This document shows positions 10,444 to 21,381 of a stretch of 58,262 bases of DNA, in pieces. The stretch comes from an uncultured Glaciecola sp. (GTDB lineage Bacteria > Pseudomonadota > Gammaproteobacteria > Enterobacterales > Alteromonadaceae). Where the stretch lies: assembly GCA_937125395.1 (NCBI GenBank), contig CAKZLI010000032.1:1-58262 (forward strand), given 5' to 3'. The notes beneath the pieces were generated by a model, which worked only from the letters and a program-made list of their open reading frames with translations, had not been told where the DNA came from and ran no database searches. The position numbers were made by a program, and so were the translations under genes. The stretch's first letter is position 1. The number at the start of each line of letters is the position of its first letter.

Positions 10444-12900
10444 TTATTTTACGGCACATGCCTCTAGATTCCAAATCCGTTCCACATAATCTTTAATTGA
10501 ACGGTCAGAGGTGAATTTACCCATGTGCGCTGTGTTCAAAATAGCCATACGTGCCCATTCACTTTGATCACGATATGCAGCATCAACTTTACTGTGTGCA
10601 GCTGAATAACTGGCATAATCGGCGAGACATAAATAAGGGTCACCTCCATCTAACAAGCTATGCTTGATGGATGATAACGCGCGCGGTTTTCCAGGTGTAA
10701 AATAATCCGTATCCAACCAGTCAATTACCGCTTTCAACTCAGGATCATTATAGTAATAATCATAGGGGTTATAGCCTTTGGCTTGCAGTGCGTACACTTC
10801 ATCAACCGTTAAACCAAAAATAAAGATATTGTCATCACCGACTTCCTCGGCAATTTCGATATTCGCCCCATCCAACGTTCCAATAGTCAATGCACCATTT
10901 AATGATAACTTCATGTTACCCGTACCGGACGCTTCTTTACCTGCGGTTGATATTTGCTCAGAAACATCTGCTGCAGGGATCATTTTTTCGGCTAACGACA
11001 CTCGGTAATTGGGTAAAAACACCACTTTTAATTTGTGATTAACACGGGGATCTTGATTGATTTTTTCACCCACAGCGTTAATAGCATAAATAATATCCTT
11101 GGCTAATTTGTAACCAGGCGCCGCCTTTGCTCCAAAAATAAACACCCGTGGATGCATATCATAACTTGGGTTTTCAAGTAATCGACGATACAACGCTAAG
11201 ATATGTAATAAATTTAAATGTTGGCGTTTGTATTCATGTAAGCGTTTAATCTGAATATCAAAAATGGCATTGGTATCAACATCGATACTCGTTTGTGCTT
11301 TTATTTCTTGAGCAAGGATCTGCTTGTTTTCCAGTTTTACTTTCATAAATTGTTTTTGGAACGTTTTATTCGTTGCGTGTTTTGCTAACCCTGTCAATTT
11401 GTCTAAATGCAGAGGCCAATCAGCACCAATTTTTTTATCAATTAACGATGATAACTTAGGATTACAGGCTTTTAGCCAGCGACGTGGCGTAATGCCGTTT
11501 GTCACGTTGGTCAACTTACCTGGCCAGATAGTTTCAAACTCAGGAAATAAGTTTTGTTTAACCAGTTTGGAATGAATCTCGGCTACGCCATTGACCTTAA
11601 ATGAACCGATGACAGATAAATTACCCATGCGGACCATCTTTTCATCCGCTTCTTCGATAATCGATAGCTTGGCTTTCATTGCGTTATCACCAGGCCATAC
11701 TCGTTCTACTTCTGCTAAGAAACGATGATTAATCTCATAAATGATTTCAATATGGCGTGGCAAGATCTTTTCAATCATTCTAACCGGCCATTTTTCTAAT
11801 GCTTCCGGTAATAACGTATGGTTTGTATAAGCAAATACCTTGGAACTGATCGCCCAAGCACTGTCCCAATCTAACTCGGCACGGTCGACTAAAATACGCA
11901 TTAATTCCGGAATCGCGATGGCTGGGTGTGTATCATTTAACTGAATCACAACTTGCTCAACAAAACGACTCCAATCATCGCCATGTGCACGCTTGTAGCG
12001 ACGGATAATATCTTTTAATGAACAGGCACTAAAAAAGTACTGTTGAATTAATCGTAATTCTTTACCTGCTTCGGTTTCATCATTGGGATACAAGACTTTT
12101 GATATCGTTTCTGCCTGGACATTTTCACGTTGTGCATCAACATAACCACCAGCATTAAACACATCCCAATTAAAGTAATTAGAAGCTTCAGATTGCCACA
12201 AACGCAACACATTGACCGTCTTACCTTCATAACCAACAACTGGAATATCCCAAGGCACACCTTTGACTATCATGCTTGGATGCCATTCTTTTTTGATTGC
12301 CCCTGATTCACCATATTTGGTTTCCACATAACCATATAATTGGATTTCTTGAATAGATTCAGGTCGACAAATTTCCCAAGGGTTACCATAATCACGCCAG
12401 CTATCAGGACGTTCAATCTGTTCACCGTTACGGATCTCTTGACGGAATAAACCGTGCTCATAATGTAAACCGTAACCAATTGCCGGTAATTCAAGCGTTG
12501 CTAATGAGTCAATGTAGCAGGCTGCTAAGCGCCCTAACCCGCCATTACCTAGTGCCATATCTGGCTCTTCTTCCAAAATGTCCGTTAAGCTAACACCTAA
12601 CTCTTGCAATGCTTCGTCAGCTTGTTCAAACAAACCAAAGTTATGCATGTTGTTAGACAGCAAACGCCCCATCAAAAATTCAGCTGAAAAATAATGAACA
12701 GCACGCGTGTCGTTCACATAATGAGTTTTTTGTGTTTTACGCAAGCCTTCTAATACCAATTCTTGCATCGCCGCACTGGTCGCTTTCCACCATGCGTGAT
12801 TATCTGCTTTGTTTTCATCGGTACCTAGGGTGCTGTGGAGATGACGCACAACTGCGTCTTTAAATTCTTTCTTGGATAACATAGGGGTGTTCGATGACAT
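10444..12900 (-). CDS. glgP: Glycogen/starch/alpha-glucan phosphorylase
   Basis: Releases glucose-1-phosphate from alpha-1,4-glucan ends; PLP-dependent, GT35 family, 818 aa. The N-terminal part shows [15 protein letters not shown] and [15 protein letters not shown]. The C-terminal part shows the PLP-lysine region [17 protein letters not shown] followed by DGANIEI. The frame opens at 12933, but ATG 12898-12900 (MSSNTPML) follows GAGAG at good spacing and is preferred. It lies downstream of pgm in the same orientation, across a 240-base gap, so glucan breakdown and phosphoglucose conversion are adjacent. No glgA, glgB or glgC is in the window. Confidence 0.97.
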   Translation of the reverse strand: MSSNTPMLSKKEFKDAVVRHLHSTLGTDENKADNHAWWKATSAAMQELVLEGLRKTQKTHYVNDTRAVHYFSAEFLMGRLLSNNMHNFGLFEQADEALQELGVSLTDILEEEPDMALGNGGLGRLAACYIDSLATLELPAIGYGLHYEHGLFRQEIRNGEQIERPDSWRDYGNPWEICRPESIQEIQLYGYVETKYGESGAIKKEWHPSMIVKGVPWDIPVVGYEGKTVNVLRLWQSEASNYFNWDVFNAGGYVDAQRENVQAETISKVLYPNDETEAGKELRLIQQYFFSACSLKDIIRRYKRAHGDDWSRFVEQVVIQLNDTHPAIAIPELMRILVDRAELDWDSAWAISSKVFAYTNHTLLPEALEKWPVRMIEKILPRHIEIIYEINHRFLAEVERVWPGDNAMKAKLSIIEEADEKMVRMGNLSVIGSFKVNGVAEIHSKLVKQNLFPEFETIWPGKLTNVTNGITPRRWLKACNPKLSSLIDKKIGADWPLHLDKLTGLAKHATNKTFQKQFMKVKLENKQILAQEIKAQTSIDVDTNAIFDIQIKRLHEYKRQHLNLLHILALYRRLLENPSYDMHPRVFIFGAKAAPGYKLAKDIIYAINAVGEKINQDPRVNHKLKVVFLPNYRVSLAEKMIPAADVSEQISTAGKEASGTGNMKLSLNGALTIGTLDGANIEIAEEVGDDNIFIFGLTVDEVYALQAKGYNPYDYYYNDPELKAVIDWLDTDYFTPGKPRALSSIKHSLLDGGDPYLCLADYASYSAAHSKVDAAYRDQSEWARMAILNTAHMGKFTSDRSIKDYVERIWNLEACAVK

Positions 12901-13100
12901 ATTAAACTCTCGTGATATTGAATAGACAATCAATGCCTAATAAATTAACTCTGACGATAATATAGCAATTCTGATGACAACTTTATGTAAAATAAATGTT
13001 AAATAAACACAAAGAGCCACTGAATACGAATGCAACACCCTTATATTTAACAATAAAGTAACAAGTCTCAACATCCTGATTACATTTTACGGTTAATTAT

Positions 13101-13128
13101 ATTGGCCGATGAGGATTTTTCGGCCAAT
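13101..13128 (-). terminator. Hairpin after pgm, possible terminator
   Basis: A perfect 9-bp inverted repeat (ATTGGCCGA / TCGGCCAAT) with a 10-base loop, just downstream of the pgm stop on the minus strand. The following bases are AT-rich but not a clean T run, so termination strength is uncertain. Confidence 0.45.
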
Positions 13129-13140
13129 CAACACTGAAGT

Positions 13141-14784
13141 TTAGGCGATGACTTGATTGACTAAGGTCTGAGCATCAGCCAATAACTGCTCTAAGTGGGC
13201 TTCAGAGATAAAGCTTTCTGCATATATCTTATATACATTTTCAGTACCAGAGGGTCTAGCTGCAAACCAACCATTATCGGTTGACACTTTTAACCCACCA
13301 ATTGCAGCATTATTGCCAGGTGCATGGGTTTGTTTATTAGTGATGGGTTCGCCAGCAATGCTTGCTGCTGTGACGGCATCGGTAGTCATTGACAACAATG
13401 CTTGTTTTTGTGCTAAGGTTGCCGCTACATCGATGCGGCGATAGTAAGGAGTGCCAAACTGTTGGGTTAATTCAGTATATCGTTGTGCTGGGTTTTTTCC
13501 GGTTACAGCCGTCATTTCAGCGGCGAGTAAACATAAAATAAAGCCATCTTTGTCGGTCGCCCAAGTTGTGCCATCTCGGCGTAGGAAGATCCCACCCGCA
13601 CTTTCTTCTCCGGCAAACCCAATTGATTGCTCTTGTAACCCCTGCACAAACCACTTGAAACCAACCGGCATTTCAGCCAACTCACGCTGATTGTGCGCAA
13701 CAACTCTATCGATCATGGAACTAGACACTAATGTTTTACCAATTTTGAGCGACTCAGCCCATTGTGGACGGTGCTTAATGACATAATCAATCGCTACTGC
13801 CAAATAATGATTCGGGTTCATCAACCCTTGTGGTGTCACAATGCCGTGACGATCAAAATCAGCATCATTGCCAAAGGCTAATGCGTATTTATCCTTGTGC
13901 GCGAGTAAACCAGCCATTGCATACGGTGATGAACAATCCATTCTGATTTGACCATCTTTATCTAAGGTCATAAAACTGAAACGTTGATCAATCGTAGCGT
14001 TGACAACATCAATATGTAAACCATAGTGCTGTGCAATCATTGCCCAATATCGAGTGCCAGCACCCCCTAATGGGTCAGCGCCCAAAACCAAATTAGCTTG
14101 AGCAATTGCCGATAAATCAATCACGTTACTCAGGTCTTTAATATATGCTGGCGCAAAATCAATCTCGTCGACATACTCACTGCACATCGCCGCTTCTATC
14201 GACAGTTGTTTCACGTCTTTGTTGCCATCTGCAAGCAGCGCATTAGCTCTGATTTGTATTGCACTAGTGGCTGCCGTATCAGCAGGTCCACCATGGGTGG
14301 CATTGTATTTAAACCCGCCATCTTGCGGAGGGTTATGTGATGGCGTAATAACCACACCATCAGCTTGTTGGCCAGATCCTTTATGCTTTGCATTATATTG
14401 CAGTATCGCATGCGAAATCACAGGGGTTGGTGTGTAGTCCCGATCTGCTTGGATCACAACATGCACTTGATTGGCACACAATACGGCAAGCGTCGTGCTT
14501 AATGCCGGTTCAGACAAAGCATGCGTATCCATACCAACAAAACAGGGGCCTGTGATATTTTGTTCGATCCTGTACTCAGCTAACGCCTGTGCAATAGCGG
14601 CGATATGCATTTCATTAAATGATTTAAGATGTGCACATCCTCGATGACCCGAAGTGCCAAAACTCACGGCCTCTCCAGCAATATTCACATCTGGTTGTAA
14701 TGTGTAATAGTCACTAATTAGTTTTGCTACATTAATTAAATCAGTTGGGTTTGCTGGTTGTCCAGCTCGGTCATGAAGCGCCAT
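13141..14784 (-). CDS. pgm: Phosphoglucomutase, alpha-D-glucose specific
   Basis: Interconverts glucose-1-phosphate and glucose-6-phosphate. 547 aa, the usual length for the bacterial Pgm subgroup. Signatures are FGTSGHRG near residue 42, the phosphoserine loop TPSHNPP with Ser149, the metal-binding loop [10 protein letters not shown], the sugar loop GEESAGG and the phosphate-binding [15 protein letters not shown]. It lies upstream of glgP, so it can feed product of glycogen phosphorolysis into glycolysis or nucleotide-sugar synthesis. It is divergent from the MoxR gene. Confidence 0.97.
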   Translation of the reverse strand: MALHDRAGQPANPTDLINVAKLISDYYTLQPDVNIAGEAVSFGTSGHRGCAHLKSFNEMHIAAIAQALAEYRIEQNITGPCFVGMDTHALSEPALSTTLAVLCANQVHVVIQADRDYTPTPVISHAILQYNAKHKGSGQQADGVVITPSHNPPQDGGFKYNATHGGPADTAATSAIQIRANALLADGNKDVKQLSIEAAMCSEYVDEIDFAPAYIKDLSNVIDLSAIAQANLVLGADPLGGAGTRYWAMIAQHYGLHIDVVNATIDQRFSFMTLDKDGQIRMDCSSPYAMAGLLAHKDKYALAFGNDADFDRHGIVTPQGLMNPNHYLAVAIDYVIKHRPQWAESLKIGKTLVSSSMIDRVVAHNQRELAEMPVGFKWFVQGLQEQSIGFAGEESAGGIFLRRDGTTWATDKDGFILCLLAAEMTAVTGKNPAQRYTELTQQFGTPYYRRIDVAATLAQKQALLSMTTDAVTAASIAGEPITNKQTHAPGNNAAIGGLKVSTDNGWFAARPSGTENVYKIYAESFISEAHLEQLLADAQTLVNQVIA

Positions 14785-14984
14785 TTACACATCCTTTTGA
14801 GTACAGAAGCGGTAATAAATTTAAGAACATATATTCTAAGTGCTATTGTTCGACATTTCATCTCATTTTTATGTCTTTCTCGTCGATAAATTATAGATTG
14901 TCAGAACTTAACTAAATGATTAATAAGCAAAACGCATGCTTATTGACTAAACTTGGTATAGAACATTTAAGGAACGAGTCCAGT

Positions 14985-15911
14985 ATGCAACATGTCTTTG
15001 GGGCAGCCATATCAAGTATTAGCCAAGTATTAATTGGTAAACAATTGCAAGTAGAGTTGGCAATGACGTGCTTACTTGCTAATGGACATTTGTTAATTGA
15101 AGATTTACCGGGAATGGGTAAAACCACGTTATCGCATGCATTAGCAAATGTGCTGGGGTTGACGGATACTCGGATTCAATTTACATCCGATTTGTTGCCT
15201 GCCGATGTACTGGGTGTGTCTATTTTTGACCAATCTAAGCAAGTATTTTCGTTCCACAAAGGGCCGGTGTTCAATCATATTATTTTGGCTGATGAAATAA
15301 ATAGAGCCAGTCCCAAAAGTCAGTCGGCATTACTTGAAGCGATGGAAGAAAAACAAGTTAGTATTGATGGTGACACCTATCCGTTGCCATCGCCTTTTTT
15401 TGTTATTGCGACACAAAACCCATCATATCAATCAGGTACGTATCCGTTACCAGAGTCTCAACTTGACCGGTTTTTGATGCGGATCGTCTTGGGCTACCCA
15501 AATTATGCTGCAGAAAAACGGATGTTAGTCGAACAATTCGCTGATGAACGACACACCACACAACCTATCTTAACTCCGTCAGATTTGCATTTAGCTCAGC
15601 AGCAATGCCAAGCGATTCATGTCAGCGATGCTGTTCTCGATTATATATTACGATTGGTACAGCACACCCGAAACGAACCTGAGTTTCCGCATGCTTTATC
15701 CCCGCGAGCAAGTAAAGCTTTGCTGCGTGCCTCTCGTGCATGGGCTTACTTACAAGGCAGAGATTTTGCTATTCCTGAAGATGTGCAAGCTGTATTGCCG
15801 AGTGTTGCTGAACATCGAATGCGTTCAGAATTGACTGATTTGAGTGATGATCAAATGCTCAGTGAGTTACTACTCGACGCAGTCAATCCGTTAATAGCCC
15901 AAGCGTCATAA
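14985..15911 (+). CDS. MoxR-family AAA+ ATPase
   Basis: 308 aa from the chosen start. Walker A PGMGKTT (residues 42-48), Walker B ILADEIN (about 100-106), sensor ATQNP and the C-terminal AAA lid are all present. MoxR ATPases act as chaperones, usually together with DUF58 and vWA proteins; the client here is unknown. An upstream in-frame ATG at 14916 has no ribosome site. ATG 14985 has AAGGA 11 bases upstream and gives the usual family N-terminus. It is first in a three-gene run with the DUF58 and TgpA-like genes. Confidence 0.93.
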   Translation: MQHVFGAAISSISQVLIGKQLQVELAMTCLLANGHLLIEDLPGMGKTTLSHALANVLGLTDTRIQFTSDLLPADVLGVSIFDQSKQVFSFHKGPVFNHIILADEINRASPKSQSALLEAMEEKQVSIDGDTYPLPSPFFVIATQNPSYQSGTYPLPESQLDRFLMRIVLGYPNYAAEKRMLVEQFADERHTTQPILTPSDLHLAQQQCQAIHVSDAVLDYILRLVQHTRNEPEFPHALSPRASKALLRASRAWAYLQGRDFAIPEDVQAVLPSVAEHRMRSELTDLSDDQMLSELLLDAVNPLIAQAS

Positions 15912-15918
15912 TCATCAC

Positions 15919-16953
15919 GTGTTTGGATTCAATAAGCTAACTGCCTATATTGCTCAATCCCACACTCGGTGGCTTGAACGCCGGATCCCGAAAGCATTGC
16001 GTTATCAATTAGATAACCAGTCCATTTTTATTCTACCAACCAAATTTGGTTATGTATTTTTGCTATTTGCAATGTTGATTTTTGTATTGGCAACGAATTA
16101 TCAATCCAATGTACTGTTGATGTTGAGTTTTTTTCTTATCGCATTGTTCATCACTCATATGTTTGCCAGTTTTGTTAATTTTGCCCGTTTGTATGTCAGT
16201 ATCGGAAATGTGCACCCCGTATATGCTGGTACTACCGCAGCAATCCCATTACATATCCTGCCAAGCCAAAGTCGACGAGCGGCCCGCGGTACACTGTGGG
16301 TCAGTTTTTGGCAAATTAAACGCTATCAATCTATAGAACTAGACTCTTTAGAAGGACCCGCTAATATTCGTTGGTATGCTCAACAACGTGGAATTGGTCC
16401 GTTACCCAGAATGACGTTACAATGTGATTATCCGCTTGGATTGTTCCGCTGCTGGACACATTTGCAGTTTACACAATCGGTGACAGTGTACCCTCAACCA
16501 CTGGCAGGTGACTTACCACTGCAAGTTATGCCCAAATTGATAAATCAAACACCTTGTAATATTGCCAGTCATAGCCCACAAGTAAAATACATGACACAGC
16601 TGGATGAATTTGATTCGTTAGTTCGCTTTCAAGAAGGTGATCCGTTACACAGTGTTGCATGGAAACAACTTGCAAAAACAAATCAAATGATGCGTAAACA
16701 ATTTGCCGGTACGTCATCAGAACAAGGGTACTTAACCTTACCTATGCATACTCAGATCGAGAAAGGATTGAGCCAGCTAGCATTTCAAATTAACCAGTGT
16801 CATAGCGAACACGCAGTGTATGGGATTTTTTTGCCTCATATTACAATAGCACCTAATCACAATGAGCAACATAAACAAGCTTGTTTGGCTGCGCTCGCCA
16901 ACTTTCCACAACAGCATCAACGTGCGGGCACCGCCAAGACTATATCGGCATGA
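15919..16953 (+). CDS. DUF58 domain protein
   Basis: 344 aa. Two adjacent membrane helices lie near residues 35-80 (YVFLLFAMLIFVLATNY and LLMLSFFLIALFITHMF). A soluble domain follows with the DUF58 core LDEFDSLVRFQEGDPLHSVAW and then KQLAKTNQMMRKQFAG. These proteins regularly accompany MoxR ATPases. Start is GTG 15919, seven bases after the MoxR stop; the stop overlaps the next gene start by ATGA. Likely a membrane partner of the ATPase, exact role unknown. Confidence 0.9.
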   Translation: MFGFNKLTAYIAQSHTRWLERRIPKALRYQLDNQSIFILPTKFGYVFLLFAMLIFVLATNYQSNVLLMLSFFLIALFITHMFASFVNFARLYVSIGNVHPVYAGTTAAIPLHILPSQSRRAARGTLWVSFWQIKRYQSIELDSLEGPANIRWYAQQRGIGPLPRMTLQCDYPLGLFRCWTHLQFTQSVTVYPQPLAGDLPLQVMPKLINQTPCNIASHSPQVKYMTQLDEFDSLVRFQEGDPLHSVAWKQLAKTNQMMRKQFAGTSSEQGYLTLPMHTQIEKGLSQLAFQINQCHSEHAVYGIFLPHITIAPNHNEQHKQACLAALANFPQQHQRAGTAKTISA

Positions 16954-19100
16954 GTACTCCACATAAACGCCATTTAAGTCACAGTAGCTTTGCCGATACG
17001 ATAGCCGGGAAACCCCGCTCAGCGGCCCATAATAAAAGTTTTCTTGGATTGACCATCGCTTTTTGTTTGGTGACAAGTTCGTTATATCAACATATTACAA
17101 TATGGATAATGGCCATTAGTCTCATTGCGGTGATTATGCGGTTCTTTTTGTATTTAGGCTTGTATCAACATGTTCCAGGTACGCGTCTGATTAATCTGAT
17201 CGGTATTGTATCTGGGATCGCATTGATTGTTATGAGTCGAGAGATGTCGCTACTCAATGCCATGATAAACTTATTGATCATGGCAAGTGCCTTAAAGATA
17301 ATGATCTTACATACCCAGAAAGACCTGCTGTTTATTTTTATGAGTGTGTTATTTTTATGCGCGCTGGGCATGATTATTCATGTGGAATTCGTGTTTATCA
17401 GCTTTTATGTTGTCATGTTGATGACGTTGTTACTGACCATAGCGTCTCATTTTGCACCGAATCAATCAGCACGCTTAATTGTGTTCAAAACAACGAAGCT
17501 CGCCGTGCTTGCTCTGCCCCTTGCTGTCATACTGTACATGATGATCCCACATTTACCCCCATTTTGGCATATGTCAGTGCCACAACAGGAACAAACCGGA
17601 CTGACTGATACGATCAAACCCGGTCAAATTGCCAATTTAACCCAGTCCTCTGAACTTGCATTTATCGCTACCTTTACATCAGAACAAGGCGTACCAAAAT
17701 TTCATGAACGCTATTGGCGAGCCGTCATCGTGGATGAATTTGATGGGAACGCATGGCAGCAATCCGCTTTTCAACAATCAGTACATCTAATAGCAATGCA
17801 ATCGCCAGCAAAACCGCAGCACTTAACACAAGGTGAGCGCTTGTTTAATTATGATGTCACTTTACTACCAAATAACACGCAATACGTACCGACCTTAGCG
17901 CTAATCAATGCCATATCACAGCAACCTAGATATCAAACTGCTCAGTCACAATATAATGATACTGTATATTATATGACGCAAGATCATCAGGTAGTGACAT
18001 CACACACACAATCATTAACTGGATATTATCAAGCTACCAGTGGCCCTGGAGCCAGACCAGAACCCAGGCCACTAACTGAAACCGAATATCGGCAATATAC
18101 ACAGACACCGAGTGCATCAACGGCACCAACTAACCCATTAACACAAGCTTGGGTTAAACAATTATTACAAACACATAATGATCTCGATGCAATCCTCAAT
18201 GCTTTTGCACAGTTAATGCTTGAAAATGATTTTAGTTACACGTTGCAGCCGCCATTCATGCCGAATAATATGATTGATGCGTTTTTATTTGAACACCAAA
18301 CAGGTTTTTGTTCGCATTATGCCTCTGCGTTGGGGTATGTTTTGCGTTTGGCGGGATTTCCAACGCGTTTAGTGGCAGGTTATCAAGGTGGGCAACAAAT
18401 TGATGATACAACTCTACTGGTCTACCAATATGATGCACATGCATGGTTAGAAGTATTCCATCCTATGACCGGTTGGCAACGAGTTGATCCGACAGCGATG
18501 ATCGCACCACAACGGATCACTGAAGGGTTAGCCCAAGCATTAAGCCAACCATCGGAATTTATGGAACAATCAGGTGTCAGTCTAGCTAAATATGCGCACG
18601 TGCCTGGGGTCCAACAACTATATCGCATAATGCAACGAGGAAGTGCATTTTGGCATACAGAAGTACTTGGCTTTAACCAACAAAATAAACATCGTTTGCT
18701 GGCATCATTGACAGATACATTCCAGCGTCAACATGCCATGTTATTAGTGTACATCGGCATTGGACTAGTAATTACGGTAACAGGATATATCCTTTGGCGC
18801 ACACGCTTCAACTCCATGCTATCAGCACACCAACGTGGATATCTGCAAGCAAGACAATTATGTATGAATGCCATCGCTAAGCAACAACATCTCAACAGCG
18901 CTGATATATTACGTTTACCACCGCAGGCTTTCTTGACCTGGAGCCAAGCTTATATCTCTGATAATGCCTTTAGCATTATGCAACAAATAACACAGTATTT
19001 TATTCAACATGAATATGCCGCAATGTCGAGTGAGCGTGAGCGTGCTTCTAAATACCAGACATATCGGCAACTTAATCGTGCATTAAAAAGTGCATTTTAA
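16950..19100 (+). CDS. TgpA-like membrane transglutaminase (DUF3488)
   Basis: 716 aa. The first ~190 residues hold several transmembrane helices (DUF3488 region). Then comes a periplasmic transglutaminase-like domain with Cys454 (GFCSHYAS), His497 (DAHAWLEV) and Asp513 (RVDPTA), a further helix near residues 585-610, and a C-terminal cytoplasmic tail. Pseudomonas TgpA is of this type and important for viability; the natural substrate is not settled. The frame opens earlier at 16881, but ATG 16950 overlaps the DUF58 stop and is the natural start. Last gene of the moxR-DUF58-tgpA run. Confidence 0.92.
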   Translation: MSTPHKRHLSHSSFADTIAGKPRSAAHNKSFLGLTIAFCLVTSSLYQHITIWIMAISLIAVIMRFFLYLGLYQHVPGTRLINLIGIVSGIALIVMSREMSLLNAMINLLIMASALKIMILHTQKDLLFIFMSVLFLCALGMIIHVEFVFISFYVVMLMTLLLTIASHFAPNQSARLIVFKTTKLAVLALPLAVILYMMIPHLPPFWHMSVPQQEQTGLTDTIKPGQIANLTQSSELAFIATFTSEQGVPKFHERYWRAVIVDEFDGNAWQQSAFQQSVHLIAMQSPAKPQHLTQGERLFNYDVTLLPNNTQYVPTLALINAISQQPRYQTAQSQYNDTVYYMTQDHQVVTSHTQSLTGYYQATSGPGARPEPRPLTETEYRQYTQTPSASTAPTNPLTQAWVKQLLQTHNDLDAILNAFAQLMLENDFSYTLQPPFMPNNMIDAFLFEHQTGFCSHYASALGYVLRLAGFPTRLVAGYQGGQQIDDTTLLVYQYDAHAWLEVFHPMTGWQRVDPTAMIAPQRITEGLAQALSQPSEFMEQSGVSLAKYAHVPGVQQLYRIMQRGSAFWHTEVLGFNQQNKHRLLASLTDTFQRQHAMLLVYIGIGLVITVTGYILWRTRFNSMLSAHQRGYLQARQLCMNAIAKQQHLNSADILRLPPQAFLTWSQAYISDNAFSIMQQITQYFIQHEYAAMSSERERASKYQTYRQLNRALKSAF

Positions 19101-19102
19101 GC

Positions 19103-19137
19103 CAAAAAAAAAGCCCGCAAAGTGCGGGCTTTATAAG
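19103..19137. terminator. Bidirectional terminator between tgpA-like gene and EF-G
   Basis: Stem AGCCCGC / GCGGGCT (19112-19118 and 19124-19130) with a 5-base loop. On the minus strand a run of nine T follows, ideal for the EF-G gene. On the plus strand TTTAT follows, adequate for the transglutaminase gene. Confidence 0.9.
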
Positions 19138-19157
19138 ACTGTCATATTAACAACTAA

Positions 19158-21245
19158 TTATTTAGCTGCTTTACGTACACGTGCTTCTTCCATTACGGCT
19201 TCAGCTACATTTTGTGGACATTGACTGTAGTGAGAGAACTCCATAGAGAACTGACCACGACCCGATGTCATTGTACGTAACTGACCGATGTAACCAAACA
19301 TTTCTGAAAGTGGTACATCAGCTTTAACACGAACACCAGTAGCACCGGCTTCTTGATCTTTAATCATGCCACGACGACGGTTTAAGTCACCGATTACATC
19401 ACCAACGTGATCATCAGGTGTAAACACATCAACTTTCATGATTGGTTCAATTAGCTGTGGTGATGCTTTTGGAATTGATTGACGGAATGCACCTTTCGCT
19501 GCAATTTCAAAGGCAACAGCTGATGAATCAACTGCGTGGAAACCACCGTCGAACAATTCAACTTCAACGTCCAATACTGGATATCCAGCAAGAACACCCT
19601 GGTCCATCATAGACTTAAAGCCTTTTTCGATAGCTGGGAAGAATTCTTTAGGAACGTTACCACCAACAACCACTGATTTAAATGTGAAACCAGAGTTCGC
19701 TTCGCCTGGACGGATACGGTAATCGATTTTACCAAACTGACCAGAACCACCAGATTGCTTCTTGTGCGTATACGAATCTTCGATATTAGCAGTGATTGTT
19801 TCACGGTAAGCAACTTGAGGTTGACCTACTTCTAGCTCTACGCCATAAGTACGCTTCAAGATGTCTACTTTGATATCTAAGTGTAATTCACCCATACCTT
19901 TAAGGATGGTTTCACCAGAATCTTCATCTGTTTCAACTTGGAAAGATGGATCTTCAGCAACCATTTTACCAATTGCGATACCCATTTTCTCAGTAGAACC
20001 TTTATCTTTTGGCGATACAGCAATCGAAATTACTGGCTCAGGGAAAATCATTGGCTCAAGCGTACACTCATGCTTAGGATCACATAATGTGTGACCAGTC
20101 TGAACGTTTTTCATACCAACAACTGCAATGATATCACCCGCTTGCGCTCTAGATATTTCTGTACGGTCATTTGCATGCATTTCAACCATACGGCCGATGC
20201 GCTCAGTTTTACCCGTTGCAGAGTTAAGGATAGTATCACCCTTGTTCAATACACCAGAATAAATACGAATAAAGGTCAATGCACCGAAACGGTCATCCAT
20301 GATTTTAAATGCAAGCGCACGTAATGGCTCGTTAACATCAACTAATGCTAATTCACCTGTCGCTTCACCTGTATCAGGATCCGTTAGTGGTTGTGCGTCA
20401 ACTTCAGTTGGGCTTGGTAAATAATCAACAACCGCGTCAAGTACGTTTTGAACACCTTTGTTTTTAAATGCAGAACCACAGTAAGTTGGGAAGAAATCAA
20501 TCTTACGAGTACCTTCACGGATACAATGTTTGATTTGCTCGATAGTCGGCATTTCGCCTTCCATATACGCCATCAATAATTCATCGTCTTGCTCTAGTGC
20601 AGTCTCGATAAGTTGCTCATGATACGCCTCAACGTCGTCAACCATGTCAGCAGGTACATCAGTGACTTCGTAGTTTTCAGGAAGACCCGTGTCATCCCAG
20701 ATGTATGCTTTCTTTTCAAGCACATCAACCACACCAACGAAGTTTTCTTCGATGCCGATTGGTAATGTCATGATTAATGGATTAGCAGCTAGTACATCCT
20801 TAACTTGCTTAGTGACACGGTAAAAGTCTGCACCCATGCGGTCAAGTTTGTTAACGAAAATAATACGTGCTACTTCAGATTCGTTAGCATAACGCCAGTT
20901 AGTTTCTGACTGAGGCTCAACACCACCAGAACCACAGAATACACCAACACCACCATCTAATACTTTCAATGAACGGTAAACTTCAACAGTGAAGTCAACG
21001 TGTCCAGGTGTATCGATGATGTTCATGCGGTGGTCTTTCCAGAAACAAGTTGTCGCAGCAGACTGGATGGTTATTCCACGCTCAGCTTCTTGTTCCATGA
21101 AATCGGTAGTTGATTCGCCATCGTGCACTTCGCCCGACTTATGGATTTTACCGGTTAGTTTTAGAATTCGCTCTGTAGTGGTCGTTTTACCCGCGTCAAC
21201 GTGAGCAAAAATACCAATATTTCTGTAGTGTGATAAATCAGACAT
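19158..21245 (-). CDS. fusA2: Elongation factor G, EF-G2 type
   Basis: Ribosomal translocase GTPase, 695 aa. G1 is [14 protein letters not shown]3 DTPGH, G4 NKLD. All five EF-G domains appear present. Segments such as [17 protein letters not shown] and TTCFWKDHR resemble the second EF-G copy of Vibrio/Shewanella-type bacteria and not the str-operon copy. No rpsL, rpsG or tuf lies nearby, which supports a paralogue. Whether it drives translocation, ribosome recycling or both is unknown here. It is a monocistronic unit with its own terminator. Confidence 0.9.
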   Translation of the reverse strand: MSDLSHYRNIGIFAHVDAGKTTTTERILKLTGKIHKSGEVHDGESTTDFMEQEAERGITIQSAATTCFWKDHRMNIIDTPGHVDFTVEVYRSLKVLDGGVGVFCGSGGVEPQSETNWRYANESEVARIIFVNKLDRMGADFYRVTKQVKDVLAANPLIMTLPIGIEENFVGVVDVLEKKAYIWDDTGLPENYEVTDVPADMVDDVEAYHEQLIETALEQDDELLMAYMEGEMPTIEQIKHCIREGTRKIDFFPTYCGSAFKNKGVQNVLDAVVDYLPSPTEVDAQPLTDPDTGEATGELALVDVNEPLRALAFKIMDDRFGALTFIRIYSGVLNKGDTILNSATGKTERIGRMVEMHANDRTEISRAQAGDIIAVVGMKNVQTGHTLCDPKHECTLEPMIFPEPVISIAVSPKDKGSTEKMGIAIGKMVAEDPSFQVETDEDSGETILKGMGELHLDIKVDILKRTYGVELEVGQPQVAYRETITANIEDSYTHKKQSGGSGQFGKIDYRIRPGEANSGFTFKSVVVGGNVPKEFFPAIEKGFKSMMDQGVLAGYPVLDVEVELFDGGFHAVDSSAVAFEIAAKGAFRQSIPKASPQLIEPIMKVDVFTPDDHVGDVIGDLNRRRGMIKDQEAGATGVRVKADVPLSEMFGYIGQLRTMTSGRGQFSMEFSHYSQCPQNVAEAVMEEARVRKAAK

Positions 21246-21381
21246 AGTTTCACTTATAATTGGTTCATTAAAAAATCGGGCAGATTATATAGGATTTAAG
21301 GGGTAAGTTGATACCTTTTTTTTAGGAATATCCCAAAATATCCTGATAATGTGCTGTAAACTTTTATTGTTTTGGTTTTAT

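Noticed and set aside
19158..21245. Ordinary str-operon fusA
   Set aside because: No rpsL, rpsG or tuf nearby, and sequence details match the second EF-G copy known from marine gammaproteobacteria.
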